From: Branchiostoma floridae
Taxonomy: Eukaryota; Chordata; Leptocardii; Amphioxiformes; Branchiostomatidae
Assembly: GCF_000003815.2 (NCBI RefSeq)
Contig: NC_049983.1
Location: 25,725,003 to 25,789,002 of the forward strand
DNA: 64,000 bases
Direction of reading: 5' to 3'
Of the stretch, positions 22,091 to 34,860 are shown piece after piece. Below the pieces are notes generated by a model, which had not been told where the DNA came from, did not search any database, and saw only the letters and a list, made by a program, of their open reading frames with translations. The first letter of the stretch is position 1; every line of letters begins with the position of its first letter. Position numbers and translations under genes: made by a program.

Positions 22091-22330
22091 TTCAGGCCGT
22101 TTTCTGGATATCCAGGAATCGTCCTCCTGTTCAGGCCGTTTTCTGGATATCCAGGAATCATCCTGAGTCTGTTCAAGCCGTTTTCTGGATATCCAGGATT
22201 CGTCCTGAGTCTGTTCAAGCCGTTTTCTGGATATCCAGGATTCGTCCTGAGCCTGTTCAAGCCGTTTTCTGGATATCCAGGAAGCGTCCTCGTGTTCAAG
22301 CCGTTTCCTGGATATCCAGGATGTGGAGCA
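22091..22330. repeat. 39/42-bp minisatellite with GGATATCC core
   Basis: Six units start at 22,091, 22,130, 22,172, 22,214, 22,256 and 22,295 (periods 39, 42, 42, 42, 39). Each holds 'ttctggatatccagga', close to a perfect palindrome. Isolated related units occur at 21,665 and 22,693-22,785. Confidence 0.9.
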
Positions 22331-22799
22331 GGCCTTGTGTGAGAAAGAGACGCCATCTGGATGCTATTAACACGTTACCGTGAATGTGTCGCTATACGGA
22401 AAACAACAGTAACTTTATCCCATCTTGACTGCCATTTGTTAATTCATTACGCAAAAAGCATTTTGGGCCTGATACGTAAGTAACATGTAAACATCAAAGT
22501 ATCCTTATCAACATTCGTTTAAGTTCTGTATCAGCAGGATCAGCAGAATAAACTACACGATCTTCTTGCGGGGAGATACAAAGATGGCGGCTTTCTGACG
22601 AAAACAACATGCCCCCGCCCTCCGCATAGTCTCCTCCCTCGAAAACAGGAAGCTCCACCCCCACGTACACGTTCTGGATAAACACCGTCGTCTATCCAGG
22701 AAACGTCCTGTTTGCGACGATTTCTGGATATCCAGGAATCGTCCTTCTGCTCAGGACGATTCCTGGATATCCAGGATTCGGCATATTACGAAAGTTAGA

Positions 22800-23600
22800 T
22801 ACTGACGAAAGTTGGATACAACAGGCGCCAGTTGCTTCCTGTTTACTTGGTGATAGGGCAAGTTTTCCGCCATATTGAAATATTGGCCTCTCTCTTCTTT
22901 TGAGCCAAACTGACGGACACAGCCAATAGTAGGGATCCCCAAATCTGCTGTCTGATTGACAGTGGCTACAGGTATGTTCTCATCTATGATGTAGAAGCAC
23001 CAAAAGTTCAACTAGGAACGAGGTTTAAGGCCACTTGTAACAGGTCAAAGGAAAATCGGTACAGATACCTACTAGCGTTACTAGTACATGTGTATTGCAA
23101 AGTGACTATTCAATGTTCTGCGGGTATTAGACTAGAGTATGTTTCTTTTCATATAGAAAGAGGAAGGGCAGTTAGGGGTACTTAACACGCCATACATACG
23201 GTAGGTTTACTGCGGCAAATTTGTCGGCTGAGTTGTACAAAATTACACGGACGAAAAAAAAGTTCATGGATCCTTCAGCACGCTCGCTTCTGTCATAGCT
23301 TCGATTGAAGTTCTGCAACAAAATTAGCCCCGACCGGGCCTTCCTGTGGGGTTCCTGATCGTAGAATTGGGCTGAGGTTGATACTCCCCCTCCGGAATTA
23401 AAATCTCTCTATCCAGGACATCATAGTCAGTCTGGTAAAGACTATGATAAAAATCGAAAGTCTGCTGCGTTAGGTGCTCGATAAGTAATGCCAGTTCACC
23501 TTTATGCCCGGGTTAACCCCATGATCCGTCGTTTTTAAAAGCGGTAGTTAAGGATATCAAGTCGACCGACGGTATGGGAACCGCAAATACAGTAATAAAG
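22800..23600. other. Spacer without recognised gene
   Basis: Contains a half MITE end (agttcacctttatgcccgggttaacc, 23,493) but no exon. Confidence 0.4.
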
Positions 23601-23609
23601 GGTCAAAGA

Positions 23610-23975
23610 TAAGGGTGGGTACCGGTACAGAAATTCAGGTCAGGTTCAGAGATTCAATATGTGAATGGACGATACTCAAAACAACCATTTTGCTAGAAAG
23701 AGATCTGTTTTGTGGAGTATTCGACTTCCAGTGCCGTTTTAAAATCCTACAAGGCTTAAACTGCCTATGTACGGTTGATAATAGGAATGACTATAGACTC
23801 TACTCTACTTCGCTCTTGTTATTTTCTTCGACCGATAAGCCACAAAACGTGTGAATTTCTGATCATATACTATGTAATATGTTAATTTTTCAATAGGTCC
23901 AACATTCGGTCTACCAAATTTTTCTAGGACCGGTCCAATAAGTAAAACCGGTTTTGTGTACCGATACCCACCCTA
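23610..23975. mobile_element. hAT-like MITE (TAAGGGTGGGTACC ends), 366 bp
   Basis: Ends TAAGGGTGGGTACCGGTAC and GTACCGATACCCACCCTA. Flanks GTCAAAGA (23,602) and GTCAAAGT (23,976) are a 7/8 match for an 8-bp duplication. The interior resembles parts of introns in genes B and C (46,095-46,400; 61,260-61,410). Confidence 0.75.
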
Positions 23976-24650
23976 GTCAAAGTCCGTTGCAGCTGCATAT
24001 TCTTGTGCCTATTTGTTCTACGATATGGCAATGTTGAGAGATCTTGAGATAGCGTTGCTGTTGTATGTTGCCAAGGACTACCCCTGTACGTGGCTCTTGA
24101 GAATGTCATGTTTCCACATGCTTTTGTTACCTCCATAAAAATGGAGGTATATAGTTTTTGGTGTGTCTGTGTTTAAGGATATTTGTGGTCAGCATAACCC
24201 TAGAACCTCTGGATGTAGTACAATGATATATTATATGTTTTGTTACGTTTTATAACACCTTAGTGGTAAATGATGGTATATTCATACTTGTGACACATGA
24301 AAGTTAGATATAGGTGAATATCATCTGACAGGTAAATTTTGACATTTTCATGATCAATGAGGAAATTCGATACAATAGCTTCACGAAGAAGGTGTGATTC
24401 GTTGATAGAAAGAGATTACGAATTCGTATGGATTATGCTAATCAGATACTTTGGATATCATTTGCACTGCAATTTGACAAAATTACTTGGCGAATGTATA
24501 TTGGTTGTTGAACTCTAGTTCCTGTTGTTGTCTTTGTTCTATGTCTTATACTACGCCTTGTTCTTTTGATCACTTTCTCTTGCTGCTTGCTTGAAATGCA
24601 AACGGAGATAATCCCTCCGACACTCGGCCCCATGTTGCCCCCACACAGCA

Positions 24651-27600
24651 GGTTGTGATAATATCGACCTAGACACGTCAGACTCTAAAGAGGACATGGA
24701 CTCAGCCGGTTCGGAGGCAAAACTGCTCTTTCAGCATAGCCTCGACGTGAACACGAGGGACTCGGTAAGTACAGTAGAAGTCAGTTAATCGCACAACGGA
24801 TAATCGCACACTTCTCTTAATTGCACGAAATCCCAAAATCCCATGATGGTGCGGTCCAGCTTTAATAATAGCTTCGCTTTATTGCATCATTCGGAGAACT
24901 GCACGAAATGCGCTGGCACTGATTGAGCGGCGTCTACTGTATCATTAAGCCCACCCTGATTTCTCCTGACCTGGACCCGGACAATTTCGCTAACGGTACC
25001 CCTGTCACAACACTCTAAGTCTTCTTAACAAACAAATCTCATTCAGAGCCAACCCTTAATGTGACAAATATGTACTTGTGAAAAGCAACGCATTTCGTCT
25101 CAATAAGTTCATGACACGCTTGCTGGAAAATTGTGTTCAAACAAATTAGATCTACAACTCAGATAACTATGTAGTGTTATGAATTTGAGACAGCTTGGGC
25201 CGCAAGGACCCAGAAGTGTACATACAGTAATACTTCCGCTTTCTTTACTTTCCTTTAAAGTGACTGCTACATGTATGACAAGAGTGAAATAGGCGAGGTT
25301 GTTGCTCTGTGACCGGAGGGTAACCTCCGGCGACATAGTATTGTTTTGACGATGTAACGAGCGTTCGCACCTGTATCTGTATGTTCCCTTTGCCGCATTC
25401 ATATGCCACTGCAATGCTGTTTCGTATACCCTTGATGGATCCACAACTACCTACCCTGCCCGTTTTTCCTGTACAGTATTGGTCCACACAACTGCATCAT
25501 GCAGCTTACAAGGGAGACACCGGGACTTGTGAGCTTTTGATTCGCAAAGGTGCCGATGTCAACGCCCAGAATCAGGTAACGCAAACGTGCTTCGTATGGA
25601 TGCAACAAAAAAAATATAACATTTACTGATGTCCTGTTGAGTTCTGCGCTGCATTGACTATGCTTCATTTGATATGAAAGCTAGAGTTCGGCGACCTCAT
25701 ATGTTCATGAAATAGATTTTCTGCAAATTAAATTTGCATGATTAATGCATGCCGATGTTAACCTTCAACTAACACACGTCACAAGTAGAAAGTTCCCATC
25801 ATTTATCATTTTGTTTTGTCATTTTTGGATTTATTATGCAAATGAGTTGCAAATCAGTTCATCATTTGCATGTCAGGTATCTGTTTATGTCCCACCAGTC
25901 ATGAATTACACGTGTTAAGTTTATTGAAGTCCAATTATGGAAAGCAGTGGAATTATACAGTTTGATATATTTGATATATCTCTTTACCTTTGTGACAAAG
26001 CTCATTTCATTGAGCCTGTTATAAAACCAATAGCATTACTTTTTGAAGGACCATATGTTAGTGGGATCCCAATTGCTCTTATATCAATGCTGTATTAGTG
26101 ACCCGTAATGATCACTACTGACCTTCCTCCCTGTGTAGGACCAGTGGACACCCTTGCATAAGGCTGCTTACAAAGGCCACGCTGGGACCTGCAAGGTTTT
26201 GATTCTTTCCGGTGCAGAAATTGACGCCAGAGATCAGGTAATACATGTACATATTACGTGTTTCATATGAAGGAGATCCTCGGACTCTTGCTTGTTTTGT
26301 TCTGCTTTGTTGTTATATTCCAGATTGTTCAACGACATGCATTGCTGCTGTCCAATGACCTCTGGTGAACTGTTTCTTGGACTTTTGAGTTATATTTCGA
26401 CCGTTTTCACATTTTTCTTTACATTTGATGATGTTGTATTCTTTGTGCAGTATGTGTCTTAGTCTGTACAGTGTGATTGAGTAGTAGTAGTAGAAGTATC
26501 AGTAGTAGTTGTAGTACTTGTTGTAGATAAAGCACCCTTTCTGATTCTGACCATTGCTCCCTGCATAGGGCCAGGCCACACCCCTGAACTGGGCTGCTTA
26601 CGGGGACCACTCCACGACATGTGAGCTTCTGATTCGCGCTAAGGCGGACGTGAACGCCAAAAATAAGGTAATGCCTACGTCTTTCACATTGAACCCTGGC
26701 GACCACATGGATGCAAGAAAAGGCAGAATTTACAGATGTTATGCTGAATTAATGTTGAACAATACATAATTACGCTGCATTTAACTACCCTTCCTTTGAT
26801 ATGAAAATTAGTCAATACACACTCATTTTCGTTGGAGGAACATGTGTAGACATTGGTGTCACCTCTCCGAGGATGAAGTGAACAGAACTACTACAGCAAG
26901 TTATGTTAGGAAACGTTGGGAACAAAGTCTGTTAATGGATCTATCAACTGTCGGTTACTCCCTTCCTAGTGAGGAAGGCATTTTAACCTTTTCACCTGAA
27001 AGCAAAAATTACTTTTGCTATGGCCCTTAAAGAGGCACACACTCCAAAACTTTGTTGTTATATGCAGTGTAAAAATACTATATTGACTCCTGGTTTTCTT
27101 TTGTTTGGCTGTTACCAAAACTCACTAGCACTACGTACTGACTTTGACCACCGCCCCCCCCCCCCTCTTCAGGCCCAGTGGACACCCCTTCATCAGTCTG
27201 CTAACAAAGGCAACACCGAGACTTGTGAGCTTCTTATTGATGCTGGTGCAGAAGTGAACGTTAGAAATAAGGTAAATGAAGGACTCAAAATCCGCACGGA
27301 TGCAAAGGTAGACTTTGGACCTTTTTTTCTGAGCATTTGGTATTCTGTTCTTTTGCGATATGTGTCCTGTATAGTGTGACTGGCAGCAGGAGTAATAGAA
27401 GTAGTAGTAGTAGGTGAACGCACCACTACTGACCCTGACCCTGACTGTCCGCCCTGTTCAGGAGCAGGACACACCTTTGCATCGGGCTGCTGGCTGGGAC
27501 AACACCGAGACTTGTGAGCTTCTGATTCAGAAGGGCGCAGATGTGATGGCCAGAGGCAAAGATCAGGTCATACATGCTTGTTTAACATTGACTCCTTAAA

Positions 27601-28573
27601 AGACCACAAGAAAGGATTGACTTCTCTAAACATAAACGAAAAAAAAAACGTTATGTTAAATTATACACACCTATATTGCGTTAACGTCAACTAGTACGCT
27701 TCCTTTGATATGCCAATTATTCACTACACTCTAGATGTACCCATTTTTACTAAATTCCAGATTTGGGCACCTGAATAGAAAAACAATTGTACTGTACATG
27801 GTCTGACTGCTGTTGGCTAATCAAGTCTTTTTTTTTCCTGGATTATGATCATTCATTTTTTTTTAAATGCAGAACAAAATGCGTCCTGGGAAATGTATTT
27901 GTTTGGTTTTGTCACGTTTTGTTTTGCTGTTGTTGCTCACATCAGGACACACCCCTGCACCGGGCTGCCAGGTATGATCGCACCGAGATCTGTTACCTTC
28001 TTGTCCGTTCCGGGGCGGAAGTGACGGCCAAAAATAAGGTCATACATACTTGTTTTATATTGACCACGTGGATGCAAAAAGATAACCTTGATTGATGTTA
28101 TATTAAATAACACAGATCTGTAGCGGTACTGCATTAACCTTAACTAGCACGTTTGTTTTGATTTTACAATTATAACCACACACGTCCATTTTCACTAAAT
28201 ACATCTCTACACATCTGGTCAAGACGCAAGGAAGAACCTCAGTTGGTCTAATTACTTGGTAACTCAACTCTTTGATGAAATCCTTAATTGATTGTGAACA
28301 GGTTCTTTAAAATATTTAGTGAGGTGAAAGCAAGTACAAACTCCTGAGTAATTTCGCAAGAAATAACGGTGGCCTTTGCAATGTAAAATTAGTTTATGTT
28401 GTGACTCCTTATCTTTTTATTTTTACTTGTTTATTGTTGTTATTGTCGCCCACCTGCAGGTTACCGGGTACGTAACGAGCACTGATGCCCCATCTCTTTC
28501 ATATATCTCTTTACAGGAGGGGAGGACTCCGTTAGACCTTGCAGGTGGTTCGGAGACTCGGCATTTCTTGATG
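24651..28573 (+). CDS. Ankyrin-repeat gene A (one exon per repeat)
   Basis: Coding exons in order: 24651-24764, 25477-25575, 26139-26237, 26569-26667, 27173-27271, 27462-27566, 27946-28038, 28517-28573. All have AG/GT borders and all boundaries after the first are phase 0. Exons 2-5 are exactly 99 nt, and exons 6 and 7 are 105 and 93 nt. Each ankyrin unit reads like TPLHxAAxxGxTxTCELLIxxGAxVNAxNx. The last exon (EGRTPLDLAGGSETRHFLM) matches the corresponding 57-nt exon of gene B. The first exon lacks an ankyrin signature and is acidic; its acceptor is a NAGNAG (24,648 or 24,651). Ankyrin repeats bind proteins. The GTPase part found in gene B survives here only as a relic at 28,941. Confidence 0.8.
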
Positions 28574-28877
28574 GTAACTCCAGACTCTGCAATTTTTTCC
28601 CTACTGCCTAACTTCAAATTTTCCTGGCATAAAAACTGTAAAGGTGTGATGACCTGTAGCCAAATATGATAATCATTGGGTCATCATCATATATTGCGCT
28701 GTGGCTAGTAACGTTAACCAGTTCAGACCTTGTCGGTTAGCTGAAAGATTATACGTTATTTTGGATGATGAGATTTGGTCCCCTGTTTACACTCAACGCA
28801 GAATGTGACACATATTGTGATTATGATCACCACATAATTGGTAATTCTCAAAAGAATCTATGGATACTTTGTATGTA

Positions 28878-28901
28878 CAAGGAGGTTATATAACCTCCTT
28901 G
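28878..28901. repeat. Perfect 24-bp palindrome
   Basis: CAAGGAGGTTATATAACCTCCTTG. Partial relatives occur at 10,707 and 24,128. Confidence 0.9.
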
Positions 28902-28940
28902 GTATGTACTTGCTTTGCCCCAAAGTCCAACAATTCTTTG

Positions 28941-29066
28941 TTCTCGATATTCAAACATTTCCCCTCTAAGGAAGCAGAGAAACAGTTGAAGAAGGAAAAG
29001 CCTAGCGACTGAAGGTGAAGGTGTTCGTGGGAGGGAAGGATACGACTGGTAACTCCGCACAGAAGT
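28941..29066 (+). pseudogene. Broken Roc GTPase P-loop exon of gene A
   Basis: The start reads FSIFKHFPSKEAEK, nearly identical to gene B's exon at 41,830-42,018 (FSIFKHFPSKEAER). It then has an internal deletion of roughly 40 nt with a TGA. After a frame change VKVFVGGKDTTGNSAQK matches gene B's FKVFLGGNETNGKSTLKK. The essential Lys of GxxxxGK[ST] is Asn here, and a stop follows. So the GTPase module of gene A is dead, or a different downstream structure is used. Confidence 0.75.
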
Positions 29067-30216
29067 AAAGTCCAGATTCAGGCAGTGGTGTACCTGGTGT
29101 CAGAAATGCAATAAAACAAAAACGCGTTCGCCGCACCTTTGGGGTTTCCTGTCATTTTTGTTTGAAAGACGAGAAATGAAGACACGTTACATCAAGGTTC
29201 ACTTCTCCTCTTGATTGATTTATGATTAACCACATATACAAAAATTAAAACACAAATGATAAATAGATTGAAAAGAAAACATACAGGGTGGACAGAAGCC
29301 TGTGTAGCTTTTTGTGGCTCCCACTCACAAACTAGGTATAAATGAAATGTACATAATCCAAATAATAATGAAACATAAATATACATAAATCAAAGTTAAA
29401 TAATAACAAATGAAATTAATTGAAACTACATCAAGAAAATCACAACGCTGCAAATGATCAAAACTAATCATGATCTACGGATCATAAAGAAATAAGTCGA
29501 GATTATAGAATTATCTGTAAGTAGATACTAAACGAAATACAGAAAATCAAAGCAAGGGATGGAAACAAATCAGGTGAATGTAGCACTATAAGTACAAAGT
29601 ATAATATTTGAATTCCATATCATTATTTAAGTAATGACTAAACATAATTAAGAAACAAGGAAAAAACAAATCAGGAGTAAATAGTTGTCTTCTCTATGAG
29701 ATTGTTTTTCATAAGTTCTTTTAAGAATGGAGAGTGAAGGACAATTTCTTTGGAAATGACTTAGACTGTTCCATATGGATGGGCCCCTAAACATTATAGT
29801 AAATTGTGTTAGGTTAGATTTTGTTTTAATTTTTACTGTATTCCAAAAGTTACAAAAATTGAATCTAATATAAATAATTCAAATCACCTTCAGGAACATT
29901 ACACAATCAAAGATACTAAAGGAACACGTTTTCAATAATCATAATCATAATAGTTATAATTAGACCAGCACCTAAGATATTGAAGACATATTAATAAACA
30001 CTTGCAAGTTTCAAAGACCAGATACACCAGTAATTTTTTATACACCCATTTTTTGTGTGTTGGAAGTTACAGTGTAACTGCGATCTATACTGGCGTTTTC
30101 CATCACAACTTTCAAGTTACTTTTCAGTATATGTTGTTTGTAGATAGTCGCCTTTTAGCCCTACCTCAAGGGACCAATGGAGGCCAGCAGATGTAGCTAC
30201 TTCGCCTTCCCATAGA
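29067..30216. other. Spacer between gene A and LRR-Ig 3
   Basis: AT-rich, A-tract-laden sequence. I see no exon and no terminal repeats. It includes the 3' flank of both converging genes. Confidence 0.4.
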
Positions 30217-32864
30217 TTAACTGAGAAGTGCCGGCTTGCATACACGTACTTCTTGCTCAGTCTTATACAGTAGCTGAACATCAGCAGATGCTTCTCTCTC
30301 GTTCTCAATGTCATAGATGAAATGGGAAGAGGCGTCTTCAATATCACCAGATATTATTTGTTCATCGTTATTGTCATGTATACCAGTCTGTTGTACACCC
30401 ATTGAATCAGGAGAAACTACTTTCTCTCCGTTTTCATACACATCGATGTGTTTCATTGTTTCATAATGACCTGGTACATCTGTATTATCATTTTCATTTT
30501 CACACAAATCAATATGTTGTCTGGATACAGAATTGTCAGGTGCTATTCTGTCATTATCATTCTCAATCATATCAGAGTGTTCCACATATACAGACTGAAG
30601 ATATGCTGCTGTTTCATCATCATTTTCATATAGATTGAGTTGGTCTTCAGTTGCAGGTTCAGTAAAGACTGTTTTCTCATTATTTTCACTCACAGTTACA
30701 GAATGACTCAACACTACTTCCTCATCTCCACTATTATGATACAAATTTATGTCCCGCCCAGATATGAAGTCAGTTGTTATGACTTCGTTGTCGTCTTCAT
30801 ACACGTCTGCGTGACGCCCCAAAATAGAGTCAGCCGTCAAAACTTCGTCCTCATTTTCATACACGTGTGTGTCTGGCTCACATAGGGAATCATCTGGTAC
30901 TTCTTTGTCGTTTTCATACACATTTGTGTGTAGCCCAGATACAGCACCAGAATGTGCTGCTCTTTGGACCACAGACGTACCCAGGCCTCCTAAATGATCG
31001 GCACCCGTTCCAAGAGTACCTCCCTGCCCAGGTGTCCCGGGGTTTAAGGATCCCCCCTGCCCTTCTAAACCATAGGTATTGACGGCTACTGCTATCGCAT
31101 TGTCGATAACGGCAGAGCTTACTGGTACCAAGGAAGGCCTTTTGGCAATGCGCTTATGGATAATTGCAATGACAGCACAACACATCAACAGGATCCCAGA
31201 AACAGCAATGAATACATATACAGAAAAGAGTGTTCGGCCAGTATCGCTCTTTGTGTTGTCACGTGTAACGGATATTGGGGTGTGTGCAGCACGTCACCGG
31301 AACGTACTGCGCCTGCGCGAAAAGTATAGACATGCTAATCTCCCAGTTTACTAAATGGCCATTTATAAGAAATTACGTGCATATATAAGGGTAAAACTCC
31401 GTGTACGTTTTACATAAAGCCATGTCTCTAACATATACTGTGCAACAAGCGGGATTTCAATGCAACGTTAAAAAAATCAACCGGTGTTCGCGCAGGCGCA
31501 GTACGTTCTACCGACGTGCTGGTGTGTGCTGACGTTAGCATCTGAACGTCAACAACCTGTTTAGCTGTCGTGGAGCCAACAGGGTTTGCTGCAATACAGA
31601 TGTACAGACCAGCATCTGCTGCTGCAGTAACATTGGTTATGGCGATGGTACCATTCACATCCACAGTCACCCTCCCACCTGACTCAACAGTTACATTCTG
31701 TCCAGATGGGAGGGTGACTGTGATGTCTGGTGTGGGGATTCCTGAAGCTTCACAGACCAGAACGAGTGTCTCCTCCTTTACCAATGTACTGTTTCCTCCT
31801 ACCACTTCAAACCTCACAATTCTAGCTTCTTCACAGAGCAGATCTTCGGGGTTTATATCTGTAAGCTTTTGTCCCCAAAACCTGCTAGGCTCTCTGCACC
31901 TAATTTGACTGGCAACAGCCCAAATCATCTTTTGTCTGATCGGAACCATCCTACAGTCACACTGCCATGGATTATTCTTAAGGTTTACAGTTGTTATCAA
32001 CATCAGGAAATTATATGGCAGTACCTTAATTTGGTTTTTATCCAGCAATAGTGTATTTAGTTTGGGTAGGTTTAAGAATATGCCGTTCTGAATGTTACTT
32101 ATGTGGTTGGAGTTCAGACCTAAACACTCGAGCTGGGGCAAATTTACAAATGTGCCAGACTGAATATTATCTATCTGGTTCATGGACAGGAGCAACCATC
32201 TCAAACCTGGTAGATTCGTGAATAACCCAGGTTGAAGGCAAGATATCTGGTTAGAGGTCAGGTCCAATCTGCTGAGCCGTGGAAGATTAGAAAATGACCC
32301 AGGTTGAATGTTACATATCTGGTTGTTGGACAGGTCCAACGTGAGAAGCTTTGGTAAGTCAGAAAATACGCCAGGCTGAATGCAAGTTAACTGGTTGTGG
32401 GGCAGATCCAACCTGACAAGCCTTGGTAGGTTCGAAAATGACCCAGGTTGAATGCTAGTTATCTGGTTAAAAGCCAGAATCAACGCCTTAAGCTGGGGTA
32501 GATTTGAAAATGACCCAGCTTGAATGCTATTTATCTGGTTGGAGGTCAGGTCCAGCCGCCAACGCTCGGTCAGATTTGGAAATGTACCAATTGTAATGTT
32601 CGTTATACTATTTCTACGTAAACAAATAAAGATTATGTTTGTATACTTGGAGAAGTCAGACTGCTTCAAGGATACAATAGCGTGGTCATCTAAGCAAAGT
32701 CCGTCGACACTTGCGGGAAGACTTTGCGGAACACTCCCGAGGTCTCTGTCAGGATAGTCACTGGGTGTTGGACACACGCTGTCACACTTTGGGAATGATA
32801 GTCCACTTTCCGTCACGTTCATCAGCAGAAGAAGAATCAGACATGTCCCCAGTCTTATAGCCAT
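30217..32864 (-). CDS. LRR-Ig receptor 3 with multi-tyrosine cytoplasmic tail
   Basis: Two exons. Exon 1 (31,512-32,864): signal peptide (1-22), LRR N-cap cysteines, about nine 24-residue LRRs (53-295; SNQIxxIQPGSFSNLPxL), LRR C-cap from NNPWQCDC (297-345), Ig domain (347-440; LVCEASG ... DAGLYICIA). Exon 2 (30,217-31,248): membrane span (TLFSVYVFIAVSGILLMCC), basic stop-transfer (HKRIAKR), then a ~290-residue acidic tail with repeats such as NVYENDKEV, HVYENEDEV, DVYENGEKV. Exon 1's ATG follows a strong acceptor (TTCTTTTCCCAG). The join at 31,512/31,248 is phase 0 but uses a weak acceptor (CACAAAG), so it is tentative. Total ~794 residues. Five tyrosines are Y-x-N, the Grb2-type SH2 docking form. 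Confidence 0.82.
31287..31521. repeat. 35-bp inverted repeat in the LRR-Ig 3 intron
   Basis: 31,287-31,321 (CAGCACGTC...GCGCCTGCGCGAA) matches the complement of 31,487-31,521 with few mismatches. Spacer is 165 bp. It spans the exon 1 donor region. Confidence 0.85.
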
Positions 32865-32939
32865 GTTCTGTCTGGGAAAAGAACATGTTATTAAAGACCG
32901 AGGTTGTACTATAAAATCATCCAATAAATTCGGCTAACG

Positions 32940-33860
32940 TAAACTACCAGCCCTCAGTCTGGTCCCAACCACCATGGTGTTCACATCAGTGGAGGCAGGC
33001 TAATACAGATAAGGAATTGAATTATGGCTGCACTTATACACAATTCAGGGTAGCTACAGAAGCCAGCTTACAACGATTATAAAGCATAGCTGGCCATGGT
33101 CTGACTAGAAGTGTGTCTCAGACGATTTGACCCAGATACAACTTGTACAATCCTATAAAGGACCAGTCTACACTGGTCTCCTTGACCACCAACTACATAC
33201 CACCATTATAATCCAATTTACTATGTATCAAAGCTGGTTGTGGGGGAAGTTGCAAAATATAAGTAGTTCAAACTAGGGGCTAATCTTTGCTGAAAGTCAG
33301 TTCAAACATGAATTTGAAACTGAAGTCTTCAACAAGAAAGTTCATAACAGGCAGGTGTTTTTAAAAATATATGACGGGTAAACTCCAAGATTCATATTTG
33401 GCATATTTGAGTGATGAATATTTTCATGCAAAGCAAGGGGAGGACTTTGCAAATGACCGATCTGCCAGATCAATCAGATCCCGGACCAATTGAAAATTTC
33501 AGATGTCCACTAGTCTTCATTCATAGTTTAGAGTATAAAAGACCTGTGTCTTCCAGATCACTTCAGTGTCACTGACGAAAACTGGTGGATACCAGTTGAA
33601 ACGTCTGACCGTTTCCAAAACCATATCCAGCAGCTTGACTAACTGCTTTTTGGCATATCTTATTACCTGGATGTCTAACCTTCATCGACGTACTTAGTAC
33701 ATGTACGTACATTGAATAAGAACACAACATACATAGAAATGTAAAGTGGATGATTTAAAGTAATCAATGTGACTATTCCCTGTCTACAGTAATTTAATAT
33801 GTCAAGGTGACTGTTGATTCTAAATTTTGTGGCAGGCTTTACAAATGATTCACAGTATAC
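32940..33860. other. Upstream region of LRR-Ig 3, no gene
   Basis: It must hold the leader exon of LRR-Ig 3 but none was resolved. A dispersed repeat near 33,534-33,690 contains TATAAAA (33,534) and 'tattacctggatgtctaacct', the latter also seen inverted at 19,630 and near 47,720. Confidence 0.4.
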
Positions 33861-34272
33861 ATAAGGCCACAAAAGTTTAATTAACTGGTTGCCAGACGCG
33901 TCGGACGGAACTCAATTGTACAGGACGTCTACCTTGTGCGGTTTGTTTCCGCGAAATGTGTTCCACAATTCCGTTATCTACTATCGGTCGTACAAGCGCC
34001 GTCTACCGGGAGCTCGAACGCGCCTTTTTGGTGGGGTGTGTCCGCGGAGAAGCCGTGTGTCTGGGTGCAGTCGCCCGGGATTTCGTGATGGCTTACATGG
34101 AAGCTACGCCGATATTCTGTGCATTACATTTCATCAGCTGTCTGTAAATTGGCTGACCGTCGTACCCGTGTGCAGAATTCTCGTATGTGTACATAAAATA
34201 TATACTCATATAGTTCATCAAACAACAATAACAAGGAAAGACAGACATTTTTACCATTTACATGTGTCCTAC

Positions 34273-34484
34273 TTACTCTCCAAGCAGAGGTTGGGCTCTG
34301 GCTGTTTTTTTTAGTCGTTCAGTTTATCGGGCTTTCTATTTTGACATTTTTCTTGACGTCGGCCAGGCAAACTGTTAGGTTTTGACAATACAAGATACAA
34401 TACAAAATAGAAAGCCTGATAAAAACGACTAAAAAAGGTTTTAAAAAAACAACAGCCGGAGCCTAACCTCTGCTTGGAGAGTAA
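34273..34484. mobile_element. MITE, CTCTCCAAGCAGAGGTT family, copy a
   Basis: Ends TTACTCTCCAAGCAGAGGTT and the complement, with long inner arms ('ttagtcgtt...cgggctttctatttt' and complement). Confidence 0.8.
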
Positions 34485-34860
34485 GTCTTACTTACTTTTG
34501 CCCCCGGAGGTTAAAATTCTACATGTAAGTAATTGAAAGTTAGACTAACCTCTTCTTCTTGTAAAAAAAAAGGTCTGGCTGCTGCTTGCGGATGGGTGAA
34601 ATGGGCCGGATCGGCTACGTTTGAATATCGGTTTAAATCTGACCCCACCCGAAGTTTGCGTTGGTTTAGTTCGGTGGTAGAATATCTTTAAAAACGTCTC
34701 GCGTTGAAGAGGAACAATCCGAAAACCCACCCGAGTCTGGGATATGATCCACTACTATCTGAAACACTGCCGATTCACGTACGCACAGGTGTACACGACA
34801 CTCCGTCTGTTCACCACGGCACTCTCACCTGCACTGGTGGCGCGGGTGTAGCATATAGCC

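Noticed and set aside
22091-22330. CRISPR-like spacing of repeats
   Set aside because: Units are contiguous minisatellite repeats with no unique spacers, and the genome is eukaryotic.
33534-33540. TATAAAA as promoter of a plus-strand gene
   Set aside because: It lies in a dispersed repeat and no downstream coding exon was found.
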